Part shown: in pieces, positions 10,988-23,242 of the stretch | Layout of the letters: every line of letters starts with the position of its first letter | How positions within the stretch are numbered: position 1 is the stretch's first letter | Assembly (NCBI GenBank): GCA_024336345.1 | Contig: JANFOG010000002.1 | Span: forward strand, 4,402,001 to 4,466,000 | Length of the DNA stretch: 64,000 nt | Reading direction: 5' to 3' | DNA from: Mariannaea sp. PMI_226 | Lineage: Eukaryota > Ascomycota > Sordariomycetes > Hypocreales > Nectriaceae | The notes under the pieces: model-generated | The model's input: only the letters and a program-made list of their open reading frames with translations | Databases searched by the model: none | What the model was told of the DNA's origin: nothing | Made by a program: the position numbers and the translations under genes

Positions 10988-13900
10988 GGGTGCTTAAGGA
11001 TGGGAGGCTGGGCGATTGGTCAATGAGATGCGCTCGGGAAGACGGCGACAAATGCGAGAACGGAGCTCTAGATGTTGAGGTCTGGTGGTGGATGCTGTGA
11101 AATTCCCAATCGCGGGATCCGAGACGGACTTCGGCGTGGGGCGATTTCACCGGGGGAGCTCGGGCCACTTCCATATTTCATCTTATCGCAAAACAAAGTG
11201 TCTATGGGGACTTGAAGCAAGATTAGTTGGCGGTTTCTTGAGCCATGAAGATATAACGGTCATCATGACCAAACGCAGAGAGCAACCGAGCCAAGGGCCA
11301 TGACCAACATAGCCACCTGCCGCCCTCAATGCCGTTAATTGCCTCTCGATGATGACGGGCGTGCTTGAAATTGCGTCTCATTCAAGGACAGGTTCACAGT
11401 CAGAGCAGGGTGGACATATCTCGCAGCACCTCCAAAAAGAACTCAACTCCACTCAACATGATAAGCTGTACTTTCCTGACGGTGGTCAACCCGAGGTACG
11501 AAGCACTGTCCCTGGTACATATGTCGTGTCTCAAGCATGACGCCCGTATATGGCAGTCATTGCCTGTGCGTGAGTCTCATCTCATATTCCTATATGCGAG
11601 CATCCTTTAAGCAAACTGGAGGAAGCCCCTGTAAGAACATATGCTTTCTTCGGCACTTCAAAGTCAGCAATGAGTGCAGCACCATGTTACTGTTTCCTTC
11701 CATTTCTTCTGTAGTCCGTATAAACTACTGTATGTCGGAGGGAAAAGTTCGTATTCCACAGGTACTGTACTTAAACGTGGCCCTAGCATGAGGTACAAGT
11801 ACCGGTACCTACCTAAGTGTGCCCCAGTGCGGTCCACCTTCGCCGTTGGAGTGTGGGTTTTGGTGCTGTCATCAACTGCTTCGCCCAAGTCATCATCGCG
11901 CGAAGAACGGAGTAATCTGCACAAGGAGTAGGATCCGCTGACAACCTTGATGATCAGATCTCCGGCTATTCGTGCCCACCGTTCCGGGGCTTGTTGTTGC
12001 CGTCGTCGACCGTATGTAGAAAAACATCAAAGTTGATAACTAGCCATAATGCCTCTTTCTGCCTTCAGGTGACCGACTTGCAAAAGCAGGTCGCATACCT
12101 AGCTCGCAACCACTGTCAACCTGATGGGAAAAATTGCCTCACTCGGGGGGGGGGGAGTGGACATTGCGGATATCTGACAAACTTTTGCGGCAAATGATAC
12201 GAGTGGGTTGTTGGTCCTACTTCTTAGCCATCGTGCTGCTTTGTGAAATAGTCAGTGTGATCTGTGTCATAATACACGCTTATTAGTACTCCCTTGGTAT
12301 GCATGGCGTCCTGGAAGGCCAGCCAGTCATGCCAGCTCTTTTTGGGGGGAGGAGAGGGAAGCACCAGGCTCACTCACAGGCCCGTCATATTTTCAATCCA
12401 GCTTGACAAGGGTTATGAAGTCGGAGCAGGCCCGGACGGCGTGGCTTGAGACCCGCCTTGATTGACGACCACTACATCCGGAGTATTACTGAGTAGACCA
12501 AATGTCAAGGTAGTTGGCTCACGAGGTATACTTCCAAAAGTACAGTACTTGAGCTCCCAGCTGCGCTTCCTCGTCCAGAACGTAGGATCTGTACACATGG
12601 AGAGGCTAAGCAGTAGAGACAGTCACCGCCAAAGAGGCGTGTGACAACAGGTGTGATTGGTCGGGTGTTTCCGTCAAACGGCTCGTCGGATTATTTGTGT
12701 AACGGTGCGAACTCAATCCGGTACGAGATGATGCAGCAAATTTTATGGAAGGCTCAAAGTCTTGTCAAGTCACCGTCAGGTCCCACAACTCTTCACCTCT
12801 GGTAAGATGAGCGTGCCAATTGTTTCGAGCACGAAGTATTCGTTCTGCCTGTCCGTCATGGAAAAGCCAAAGGCCTTTCCAACCACCTGTTGTCGTTTTC
12901 TGTCCCATGCCTTCCGCATGGGGTATATGCTGGTGATTCCGAAGAAGCATGCGATAGACAGGGGTTTGATTTGGGAAGATACCCCCCAGAAAGTCAACTT
13001 GGAGACGCTGGTGATGCACTAAAAAGGAACAAAAGTCGTTCTTCTCCCCTCCCATGACCGGGGCATCGTGCACTGGCGAGCTTTAAGGTCGAAGAAACTA
13101 TTTGATAGGCTCTCATACCCTTCGGGCATTTGCAGTGTAGAAAGCGGGAGGTGGATTCAGGGTGCAGATCTGGCGGGGAGAAACGATCCAGACAAGGCTA
13201 TGCATGGTGGGCTATTCTTCGCAGGCAGGCTTGTTAGTTGGCTGCGTGTAGCAACTTTAAGCCGACGAAGGTATGAGAATAACATCGCAGCTTAGGTTAG
13301 AGTACGAGGGGGCATCTCCTTCCTTCCTCAGAATGGCAGCCAGCGAAAGCAAACTGAGGGATGCTCTCGAGATGTTGGTGGGTGAACCCCAAGACGATAT
13401 GGACAGGGGGGCGGTCGGCACTAGCAGCCCGCTTCGAGCGGGTTGCAGTCTTGCGATCCACCCGACAAGTCTGGTTCTAACTGCGGATTGATGGCGCATC
13501 CCACCATCCGCTGAGCTCCACTGGGCAACCAACCGACGGTTATCGTAACAGAATTGGACCATATTCCTAGGAATTGCTGCGGAGACTATGCCTTGATTGC
13601 CCACCAGGTCTTGAGCATGACGGAGCATTGCCTCCATTGGCAAGGCAAATCCAAACCAGCCAAGAGGGCGAAAAGAGAGAAGAACCGGCCCGTGTGATTG
13701 CGGTACTGTTCTGTCTTTGGCGACGTCAACCGGCTATGTTTACCTGCGATAGGGTACGCCAGCTCGGGCAGCCCAGAGACTGGGTGAATTGTGAGAACAT
13801 CTGTTAGTAGATGAGATGGGGCTTTATTTGAGAGAGAGATATATATAAAGGGGGAAGGGAGTTCAGGATGATAGAGCTGCGAGTTTGCTCTTTTGTCCCA

Positions 13901-16489
13901 TCCTCACCCTTGAATTGCTGAGCACGCCAGCAGCTATGTTGGAACTAGTGGAACTGGAGGATATCAACAAGCACCAACAGCGAGCGCAAGAGAGTCAATT
14001 AGCAGTTCTATCGGGCGTAGATCGCATGTGAATCGGATGTGACATTGGACCTTGGGATCCAAGCACGATGTTAGTGCTATTCTGACCCGCTGCGTGCGTG
14101 CATGATAGGATTCGTACTCCGGTATGTTTAAAGTGGTGCTGAAAGGTGCGAGGATGTAACTGGAACTTTCCTGTTGGGATAGGTAGAGAGGTGGAGGTAC
14201 CTACCTTACCTTAGGTAGGCAGATTATATCCAAGCAGTTGAGCAGTCTCTGGTACTATACTGTGCTATTAAATCAAGTGATACACAGTATACAGCAAAAA
14301 ACTTTGACTGAGAGGTCAGGGATATCGCGTTAGTTGAAGTTGCCTCGTGGTGCCTCCTCTTGTCCACGGCTGACAGGGCTTGTGGGTTGCCTCAATAAGT
14401 TGCCTTGAGTTGCCTTGGGTCGCCCGTCAGTTGAGCCTCTCCCCACCCCTCCACTTGTCCAAAGTGTGAGGATTTTTCTACCAGAGTGGCTCGTAGATGG
14501 GAAAAGGAGCACCGGACGATAGTGATCACCAATCGCCAAGTCCACCGTCGCTGCCCTTGGTGTTGGTCTCTCGCACAAGCCGTACCATTCAGCAGTCTAT
14601 TTTGTTCAGTTGCCTAGTTCAAAGACTACCTTACACGTCCCCGTGTCTTCGTTCCCCCTCTACACAGTGCAATATTAATCAGGCAGATAGATACATGCTA
14701 TCTACATACAGTGGCTGGTACTGCACGCTGCACATTTGTATTGAAATCAAAAGAGGTCCTCTGTAAAGCCTCCCAGCATTGGAGTGAGCCGCAGGGTATT
14801 GCCATTGCTGGTTTTTCACGAGGTGGTCTTAATATTGCTTTCTTCTTAGTTTGATTTGAGGTACTGCATGCCGTCTTACTTGCATGTAGTTGAGATTTAC
14901 GTTGTCCGATCTCGCCTGTTTATCTAACCAGGCTTTTTTCTGAATACCAGCAGCTACTGATTGGACTTTGGGACAGTGTTAGCCTACTCCCACTACTCCA
15001 TGTAAGTGCTCTCTAGACTGGCAGAAATCATGATCCCGCCATTTTAGCCACTTCTGTACACCAGTTAATGATAGTGACAAATGACGACATTCGGCTTGCA
15101 TTTCACAGTTAAACCCCATAATCAATTATAACGGTAGGTGAGCAATGATGAAAAGTGTAGACTGGACAGTGATCATGAATGTGCCACCTCTTAAAGGTCA
15201 TGGTACTTTTTACAGCCATTATGAATTTGCAATAGGGACATGGGACTATGTAGACTTGTTGGACAGGGATTCCGCCACCAGTGCCGTAGCTATCCCAGTT
15301 CGAGTTAATGGAATCAAACGCGTTGGCCGAGTTGAGCAACAAGATGTCGAGGAGGGGAGTCCTAGATTACCATAATGATGATAGATGCGCCAGGGATGCC
15401 GTCTTTCGAGAATCTATGAACCCAGCTGAGTGTTTTTGTTCCGAGAGGATCGTTCTCTCCTAGAGACTCGGAATTGAGAAAAGAAGAACAAACTCGCAAT
15501 CTTGACTACGGAGCTGCAAGAGACACTTATCCAAGAGAAACTAAGCCCTGCGGCTGAATGAGAGCTCCTTGGAGGGGGAGATATACCAACAGCCCAGTAG
15601 GGCAGAAGCAGCACGTTTTTTTTTTCAGCCCGCCTAGGTAGGGAAGACCCTGGAGCAACTTTTCCCACGCAGGCACATCAATACTGAGCTGAGGGCGACT
15701 CTCGCCACACCGGCTGCCACCAATTTGGTACAAGCCCCGTCGGCACCGCATTACCGGTCGCTTACCCTCCGGCGTGGGCTCTGTTTGCACCCGTGAGATC
15801 TGCAGTAATTAGCTTGTCTATAGCTGCCATTCCAATATTGCGAAGTGCATAGTACTAAGAGTGTCGTGTGTGCATATGATAACTTCCTTTGCCACACTCT
15901 TGGCTCTCCATAGCAACTAACTTAATGGAGGATTGCACCCCGACATATATTGCGGGTGTGCGTATGCAAGTGCACGTACTTTGAATGGTGAATCTGAAAG
16001 TTGCAGCCAGTCAACCCAAATATGTACTTCTCTTGGCTATTGTAGGTATGTACATTCATTGAATTTGATTTTACACCGCAGGAAATAAACTCAAACTGAA
16101 AAAAAAAAAAACAATCAATAAAAACCCTGCAAAATGGGAAAAAGAAAAGAAACACAAGTAATCTTGATGGAGAAAATTTTCACCTCCCCTCTCCCTACAA
16201 CAGTGATCAAGAGAAAACCAAGAAAAAATCTTCCGTCGCCAATCAAAAACCCAACCGTTTTTTGGGCACCCTTCCATTCGAGCCTGAAAATAAGCAACCC
16301 CCCCGGGCGCCATCTTTTCATCACCTCAGTGCCGGTGTCTGCTCCAGTACTTTGCCAGATTGTAATGCTCGAGGTACTTCGTGCTCCATACTGTATTATC
16401 TTACCTTATTTTAATTAATGGAGGTACGAAAGAACAAGGAAAGACAGGGTCGGTAAGTAAGTTACTCCGTAGCTGCATCGTGGATCCCA
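10988..16489. other. Gene-poor 5.5-kb stretch
   Basis: No frame here shows a recognisable domain, plausible splicing or fungal coding character; the longest is 128 residues. The left end must hold the coq9 promoter. Visible features are TACCTA/GGTACC clusters at about 11790-11818 and 14195-14220, a short G run near 12146-12155, a local series of TTGCCT repeats around 14335-14425, and A/T tracts near 15617 and 16100. I see no terminal repeats or transposase remnants. A strongly mutated (RIP-decayed) element cannot be excluded by eye. Confidence 0.5.
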
Positions 16490-18204
16490 GAGGACCCCCT
16501 AGTCACCTCCCCGTTTCATCGCTCTCATTCGTCGCCTGGTCCATCTCCACTCTCATCAACGCGTCTTTTCTTTTTGCGACAGACAAGGAACTTACAGAAG
16601 GCAGAGAGACGAGACAGCCGACATCTGCTCAAACAAGTCTCTTTTTCTCAGTTGTTCCTCCCCGCCCATCCGCCATTCCCCCCCCCCGATCCCGACCGCG
16701 AATCGCCCGTGCTGCAGCCAACTTGCATTTATGCAACACTCGACATCGTCCTCTCGCTGACTCCGGACCAGTGGCTTGTTTTCGCCTGCTTCTCGGACCT
16801 CCCCCAGAGCTACTCCCGCATTTCAGGTTCCTTTTTTGCGACGTGGACACTGACACGCTGCACTCCCGCCTATCCAAACCGGCCGCGAGTTTCTCACCGC
16901 GCGACAAGGACACCCTCCACCCCTCCCAAAAAGCTCGACATTATTGTAGAGCATACTTGCCATGGGTATGTCACCATCTTCCATTGCTTCATGAACCTCT
17001 GCCCTCAAGCTGTGGCCTCTGCGACAAAAACTTTCTGCCTTCGAAACGCGTTGCGCCTGTCGCTTCTTCAGCCAGAACCGTGTCGCCGCCCAGCTTAGTC
17101 TCTGCCCGTACATCTCCCTCCTGCCCTCTCCCTCGCGCGCTCTTCCTCTTCCCTTTCGTCATCGTCCCCTCCAGCTTGTCCTGCGTCCTGCTCAGACATT
17201 CTAGCTCTGAGCCTCAACATCCCCCCCTTCAAGCCTGGCCCTTCTCCGCCTGAGCCTCAGCAAACAAAAACTGAGCGCATTCATGCCCCAAGCCTTGTTC
17301 AGTGCCCCAACACTTCCACTCCTGGAGTGTCTTCATCAATCAGTGTGATACTACCTATTACTTGCTTGATGCACCTCAGAGTGCCAAATTCATTCCCGAA
17401 CATGTCTTCCAGTCGCTCCTCTCTTGTCGCCCTTCCCCAATACACTGCATTATCAAACCCCCTTACCTGCATGTCTCCCGCCAGGTCCACTCGGCCTTCC
17501 CCCTCTGCCTGTCCTGTCACCACCCCTCCACCACGGCCTTACCTTGTTACTACCCTCGCTCCCCGTTATTTCAAATCACTCTTTCTCTTTCACTGCGCTT
17601 CTTGCCGTTGGCTCTTGTCATAGATATTCTCTTTGATTTCGCTTCTGACGCTTACCTTTCTGTAGCTGATTCAGGCGACACATACCGACCCGTGAGTAGT
17701 TCCCCAGTCTTCTTTCGATCCTGATTCTGTTTTCTATTCATTATCTGTCTGTCCCTTTGCAATCAAACCATCATCCGTTTCAGCGCCAGGGCATGTGCCT
17801 CCCCCGCGCGATTGAACTGCTGTTGTTCCTGACTGAGTTTGAGCCTCTACCCCTCGCTTCACTTCGGCTTCAGCGTTGCTGGTGCTGCAACCTTTGAGAG
17901 CTCCGGGCAGGCTCCGCTCATCCGAAACCCACCGTTGCGACTGGCTACTCTTGCTCATCTTGTTGTTTCTTCTTCTCCTTCTTCTTCTTCATGTTCTTCT
18001 CGTAATTGCGCAGTGCGCTGAATCGAGTGTTTGGTACCTGGGAATTGAGCGGCTATTCGCTGCTTTGGTTGGGGTGAATCACTTGTTGCTGGAGCGCGCG
18101 CCGCATCCACCCCCACCCAATGCTCCGTACTATCCTCGCCTCACCCGTCTCACCAACGCCTGCTTCCCCCATCGCACCGCACATGTTCCTCTATCCCTCC
18201 TCGC
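16490..18204 (+). promoter_or_regulatory. Long pyrimidine-rich leader/promoter of the gbp2-like gene
   Basis: About 1.7 kb of strongly C/T-rich + strand sequence ends at the ATG of the RNA-binding protein gene. Several frames are open here because of the base bias, but they are Pro/Ser/Leu-rich and have no domains. A long 5' UTR, possibly with an intron starting at the GTGAGTAGTT near 17692, is the likeliest reading. Where transcription starts cannot be decided from the sequence. Confidence 0.5.
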
Positions 18205-18236
18205 ATGGAACAATATCCATCTCATCACACCGCTAA
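18183..18236 (+). promoter_or_regulatory. Upstream ORF overlapping the gbp2-like start codon
   Basis: ATG at 18183 opens a 17-codon frame ending in TAA at 18234-18236. It is out of frame with, and overlaps, the main ATG at 18205. Both ATGs have C at -3, a weak context. If transcripts begin upstream of it, this uORF could lower translation of the main frame. Confidence 0.5.
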
Positions 18237-20176
18237 CCGCTACCAGCGCGAACGGTCCCGATCACCTCGACGACGCTCCAGAAGCCCTGGCCGATCAAAT
18301 CGACGCCGGTCCTACTCCCCCCGCAGCCGATCAGCAAGCCGGGACGATTATCGCCGAGGACGTGATCGCTCGCCCATGACTAGCACAGGTGCCCCCGGTG
18401 GAGGACCAAGTGCAGGATATAGCGGGCAGGCTCCTCATCGATCGTATGAGGAACGGGCTGCCGCTCGAGAACAAATGATGAACAACATTCGCGAAACCTC
18501 CCAGCAAGACCGCCGGGTCTACGTCGGCAATCTTTCCTACGATGTCAAGTGGCACCATCTTAAGGATTTTATGAGACAGGGTGAGGCTTTCAATGCCGCG
18601 GATTCTGAATCTGGAGGACTTATGTGGGACTGACGAGATGGTAATCTAGCTGGAGAGGTACTCTTTGCCGACGTACTATTGCTTCCAAACGGAATGTCGA
18701 AGGTGGGCTTCATTGCATAGTCTTTGGTTGGCTTTCTTTTGTGGTTTTCTCCCTCTTAGACTTATGGATCGTTGGGTTGACGGGTTGGGACGTTGTCCTT
18801 GGATGATTGTAGGGATGCGGGTAAGCTTGTCCTTTACTGAATGGATAGCAGTTCTAACAAGCTAACTCGTCCCTAGAATTGTGGAATACGCTACACGGGA
18901 GCAAGCCCAACAGGCTGTTGCCCAGCTTAGCAACCAGAACCTCATGGGTCGCCTTGTCTACGTCCGCGAGGTTCGTTACACTCAATGCTTGCGGCCAAAG
19001 GTGCCTGACTACTGACAAGGGACATCTAGGACCGCGAGGCTGAACCTCGATTTATTGGCGCCACTGGTGGCAACCGCGGTGGATTTGCTGGCGGTGCCGG
19101 CGGTGGTGGTCCCGGAATGCCGGGCGGCTTCAACCCTGGCTACGGCGGTGGTGGCCCTGGAGGCGGCGGTCGTCAGATCTACGTTGCCAACGTTTGTTAC
19201 TCCCCCTTGGCTCTATGTGCTTGCCACTCCTTTTTTTAACGCACGTGTTTAGCTACCTTTCAATGTCGGCTGGCAAGACCTGAAAGATCTTTTCCGACAA
19301 GCAGGTATGTCATTTCTTGGCCGCCCATAATTAGCCAGGAGTTCGAGATGAGCCCCCTAACAGAATTGTGTAGCTCGAAATGGGGGCGTTGTTCGCGCCG
19401 ATGTCCATGCCGGTCCTGATGGTCGACCCAAGGGATCCGGAATCGTCGTTTTCGAAAGTCCCGATGATGCTCGCAATGCTATCCAGCAATTCAATGGCTA
19501 TGATTGGCACTCCCGAATCCTCGAGGTTCGTGAGGACCGATATGCTGGCAGTGGCCCTGGTATGGGCTTCCGTGGTGGCTTTGGCGGCGGCATGCGAGGT
19601 GGCTACGGCGGCGGCGGCGGCTTTGGCCGTGGAGGCTTCGGTGGTGGCCGTGGCGGCTTCGGCTTCGGTGGTCGGGGTGGCTTCTCCGGAGGCGGTGGTC
19701 CTGGAGGTCCCGGCGGTCCCGGCGGTCCTGGTGGCCCTGGTGGTGGTTTTGATGCCCCTGCTGCCTCGGTGCCACCAAATCCCTTCACAGACTTCGCCAC
19801 TTCAGGAACTGAGAGAAGCGAGATCATCTTCGTTCGCAACGTAGGTTTCCTGGTATCATATTGATATTGACTCATGGCTGATTCTCGACAGCTTCCTTGG
19901 TCTACTAGCAACGACGATCTCGTTGAGCTCTTCACCACCATCGGCAAGGTTGAGCAAGCTGAAATTCAGTACGAGCCCAGTGGTCGTTCTCGAGGCTCTG
20001 GTGTAGTTCGCTTTGATTCTGCTGAGACTGCTGAGACGGCCATTGCCAAATTCCAGGGCTACCAGTATGGTGGTCGTCCTCTCAACCTGAGCTTTGTCAA
20101 GTACCTAACCCAGCCGGGCGGTGATCCTATGGAAGCTGACCCTCATGGCGGACTTACCCAGGATCAGATCATGTGA
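18205..20176 (+). CDS. Gbp2/Hrb1-type SR-like RNA-binding protein with three RRMs
   Basis: A shuttling mRNA-binding protein of the yeast Gbp2/Hrb1 class, which links splicing quality control and mRNA export. Eight exons: 18205-18580, 18650-18702, 18813-18820, 18877-18970, 19030-19191, 19253-19304, 19374-19840 and 19892-20176; 498 residues. Order: an N-terminal RS/SP-rich stretch (RSRSPRRRSRSP, about residues 17-60), RRM1 from RRVYVGNLSY (about 103), a Gly-rich linker, RRM2 from RQIYVANLPF (about 225), a long FGG/RGG and GGPGGP linker (about 310-385), and RRM3 from EIIFVRNLPW (about 398) to the C-terminus. The third exon is only 8 nt; it supplies GGA TGC GG and completes RNP1 of RRM1 (SKGCGIVEY). 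Leaving it out shifts the frame. Confidence is high for the family, slightly lower for orthology to Gbp2 versus Hrb1. Confidence 0.93.
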
Positions 20177-22244
20177 TTCTGATTTCGACAGCCATGCCAA
20201 CAAGCTACATGTAGTCGGGATGGGAGAGCTATTAGGGGTCTCCGCGACGAAACTTTCCTTTGTTCTTTTTGGGCGACGAGAACTTTCGTCTCGACCCGTT
20301 TTCATTTCTAATACGACCCATTATTTGGACCAAATTTCTTTCTGCGTGCAACAATAACAAAACTGGGAGGCACTGGCGCTGGAAACTTCCGGAGTCGCGG
20401 TCTCGATGTCGACGAAGAACCGACGCCTTGTAATAGTTTGGGGATAGCTGGCGAGGGGGAAAACCGGTCACAGGGTAGTCGGATACCAGCGGATTCACTT
20501 GCGTTTCCCTTGGATGCCTTGGTTACGACGAGCAGCAAAATCAAGACGTGGGTTCTTTCAGTGAATGGGCAGACCGATGGACGACAATCTGGTCTGACAC
20601 TCCAGATGGGGAGGTGACAGATGGCAACTACCTAGAATGTATCTCGAGTAATCATCTGATGATTTATATGATTGACAGTTGGTGGGTGAGGAGAGTGGCG
20701 CAAGTCGTACGTGGGTTTTTGCGTAGCATTTTGGGCGCATTACAAGTCCCGTCGGACCGGAGCATCTACTGAGCGTCGGGAGTGTATATTCGTACCGGCC
20801 GTGGCGTGGGTTCATGTTTTAGGCTGATGGCTGCTCGCGTCAGGGTCTGCCGGACGAGAAAATGCGGTCCTCCTCTAGGAAGCGTCTTTTTGGAGGCGAT
20901 GTGTATTACGTCGGGCGTAGAAGGCCACCTTCAAGATGAACATGCTAGTCGTTGGCATTTGCTATGCCCGGAACTTTGGGCTCCTTTATTTTGGTAATGC
21001 AAGACAAAGGGGCTTTTCATAGCAACCAAAGGAGGATGATTGTACCAAGCTTGGCCGGGTATATCTTCCTTGACAGTGTTACCATAGTAATCTGTATTGA
21101 CCCCACACTTCTATGTCAGATAGATAGCAAACTACCTCGTTGGATTAATCTATCAAGATGAACATCTTTATTCCTCGTCTGATTGAGCTCCAGATTATCA
21201 CATTGTTTCCCAACCTTTGCGATATGCCACCCGTGAGCGAACGAACTACTAGCTACTTTAGCGACATAGATAGATTAACTAACTGCCTTACCTAACTGTA
21301 AAGGTACTGATCGACACTTGATCCTGGGTTTCGCAACTGTGTCATAGGAGACAGGTCGTTTTGTGATCTGGCACTAGGGGCCTGGCTCATGCTCTAGCTT
21401 TTCTGAGACAGTGAAGAGAGCGATAGATTATTGATTCAATGCTTTGCATCATGCTCCCTACGAATGATAGAGAGGGACAGGGGAGTTACGTGTCAAGGAT
21501 AGGAAAAATAGGAAAATAAGAAACTATGTTGAGTGCCTCAAGTCGGATTTTCATCAAAACAGCGTACGAGCTCCAACATAATCGAGTGTATAACCCTAGC
21601 ATGGCCCACTTGGTATTGACTAATATTGCGAAGATGAAAGGAACAGACACACATCTGTCGCTGAAATGCATACGCATTTTTATCGTTGACAGTTTCGGCT
21701 TATATTCATTTGTTTGAGAGCCTCTCGCACAGGCGGTGCAGTGCCTTGCACTTTGTAGATCTTTGGTTTGGAGTGCAACAATTTGTGAGGTACTCTATTT
21801 CATGCGAGCTGTAGCAGAGTTCAAGGTGAATAACGAGTTTGCCAAGGACCTGGGTGACAGCGCAGAACGCCCATTCCTTGCATAGTATTGGGAACATGGC
21901 AGCACGCAATGTGATGCCACTACAGAGCACACACGCGGCGAAATTGGTTTCCGCCAGCATCATATTTCAGAACCCACAACATGCCGACCTTGAAGTGCCA
22001 TAAACCGCTGGTGTTGTCTAAATGGCGGTGGCGTACTCGCATGGGCATGAGAGGCCGGAAGTTGGCAGACATATAAGTATGAAGCAAAAACGGAAACTTG
22101 AGCCTTTTCTTCTTGGGGGCTATCCGGGGGTAGGATGATTAATTAATGAAGCTGACTCATTTCCAGTCCACCGTTGATGTTGGTACTGAAACGAAACATG
22201 TCATTCCTATGGAGGTTAGGAAGTGGGATATGGTGAGTCATTCA
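20177..22244. other. Convergent intergenic region between gbp2-like gene and srp14
   Basis: 2.07 kb holding the 3' ends of two converging genes. No frame has a recognisable domain, and I see no RNA gene. The middle part (about 21160-21700) is moderately A/T-rich. Confidence 0.5.
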
Positions 22245-22811
22245 TTAAGCTGCAGCCTTCTTCTTCTTTGCCTTGGCCTTCTTCTTGCTTCTATCCCTAG
22301 GCTTCAATGCCGTCATCCCTGCTTTACATACATCCGCGTACCGAACATAGAAACCATCGAGTTCATCTGGCTGCACTACGGTTGACAGCTTGACTTTGCT
22401 TGACCGGTCTTTCTTTCCTTGCCCATTCGATGCACGGATGACGATTGGTAGCGGCTTCTTGGGATAAATATCTGGTAGGGCGTTCTCCTCTGATGAGACG
22501 GAGAGGTCCTGACCATAGGTCACTGAAAGAATATCAATACTGTGGGCCAATTTTGAGAGGAGACATAATCCAGTAACACCGTGGATTCTAGGGAGTTCTT
22601 ACGGCGTTTTTGACTTAGATAAATTGCTCCATGATCTTTTCCTTTGCGGTTGTCGAAGAGCTCACCCAGCTTGGCGAAGAACTAAGCTCGAGCGTCAGTT
22701 TCGATCTCGGAGCAAACAAGGGGTGAGTGAATAGGCAATTCTTAAATCGCTGCTGAGTTGGATCTTAGTGAGCGAACTAACCTCGTCGTGGCTCATGTGA
22801 CCTCCCGCCAT
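22245..22811 (-). CDS. SRP14, signal recognition particle 14-kDa subunit
   Basis: Three exons on the minus strand: 22811-22782 (10 codons, MAGGHMSHDE), 22681-22603 and 22522-22245, giving 128 residues. SRP14 pairs with SRP9/SRP21 to form the Alu-domain head of the cytoplasmic signal recognition particle, which slows elongation during ER targeting. The joined sequence FFAKLGELFDNRKGKDHGAI, then YLSQKRLTYGQD, matches the fungal SRP14 fold. The central part carries LPIVIRASNGQGK and KVKLSTVVQPDELDGFYVRY, and the tail is the usual Lys/Ala-rich basic extension (KKKAKAKKKKAAA). Introns are 100 nt and 80 nt with normal GTTAGT and GTAAGA donors. It diverges from sgd1 across 431 bp. Confidence 0.95.
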
Positions 22812-23242
22812 GATGTTGAAATGGGCCGCTTCGATGGGAAGGGAGTTTGGTGTACAAGTCGATGAAGCTCTCGAATTTGGGATGAGGTTGAGATTCTGGC
22901 CTTTGCCCCGCCAATTCCAACCAGTCGAAGGTGTGGCGCGACCAGGCTCTGTGGCGGGGCGTTTTGCCGCGCAGTGACGTACCGCGCGGCTGGCTGGTCA
23001 ACTTTTTTTTTCTCCTTCTCTCCCTCCACTCTAAAGTTTGCCTTGGCCATTGATTGGTGAAAGTTGTCGATACTGGTGAAACTGAAGTATCTGAAGGCTT
23101 GTTGTTAGATTGTCCATCTTCACCTCACTACATATTTTTGGTCTCACCTCTTGTGGGTTTGGATTATTTATTCGCTCTAAACCCAACCCCCCCCCCCCCC
23201 CCCCCCCCCGGCTACGTTGAACTGAAGGGGGAGCTTCTCATC
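22812..23242. promoter_or_regulatory. Divergent upstream region between srp14 and sgd1
   Basis: 431 bp between two start codons on opposite strands, so it holds both promoters. It includes a 24-nt C homopolymer (listed separately) 33 bp before the sgd1 ATG. Confidence 0.7.
23187..23210. repeat. C24 homopolymer in the sgd1 leader
   Basis: Twenty-four consecutive C residues lie between the srp14 and sgd1 starts. The sgd1 frame happens to stay open through it as a proline run, but no ATG precedes it in frame, so it is read as leader. Length here is easily miscalled in sequencing. Confidence 0.9.

Noticed and set aside
12765..13643. Minus-strand frames of 102 and 128 residues in the gene-poor region
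   Set aside because: They show no domain, no plausible exon joining and no leader; they appear to be chance frames.
16381..17253. A 290-residue + strand frame upstream of the gbp2-like gene
   Set aside because: It does not start with ATG, is dominated by Pro/Ser/Leu from C/T bias, overlaps other open frames in the same tract and shows no domain. It is best read as leader.
19491..19947. His/Arg-rich and Pro-rich minus-strand frames
   Set aside because: They are shadows of the Gly-rich linker of the GBP2-like protein.
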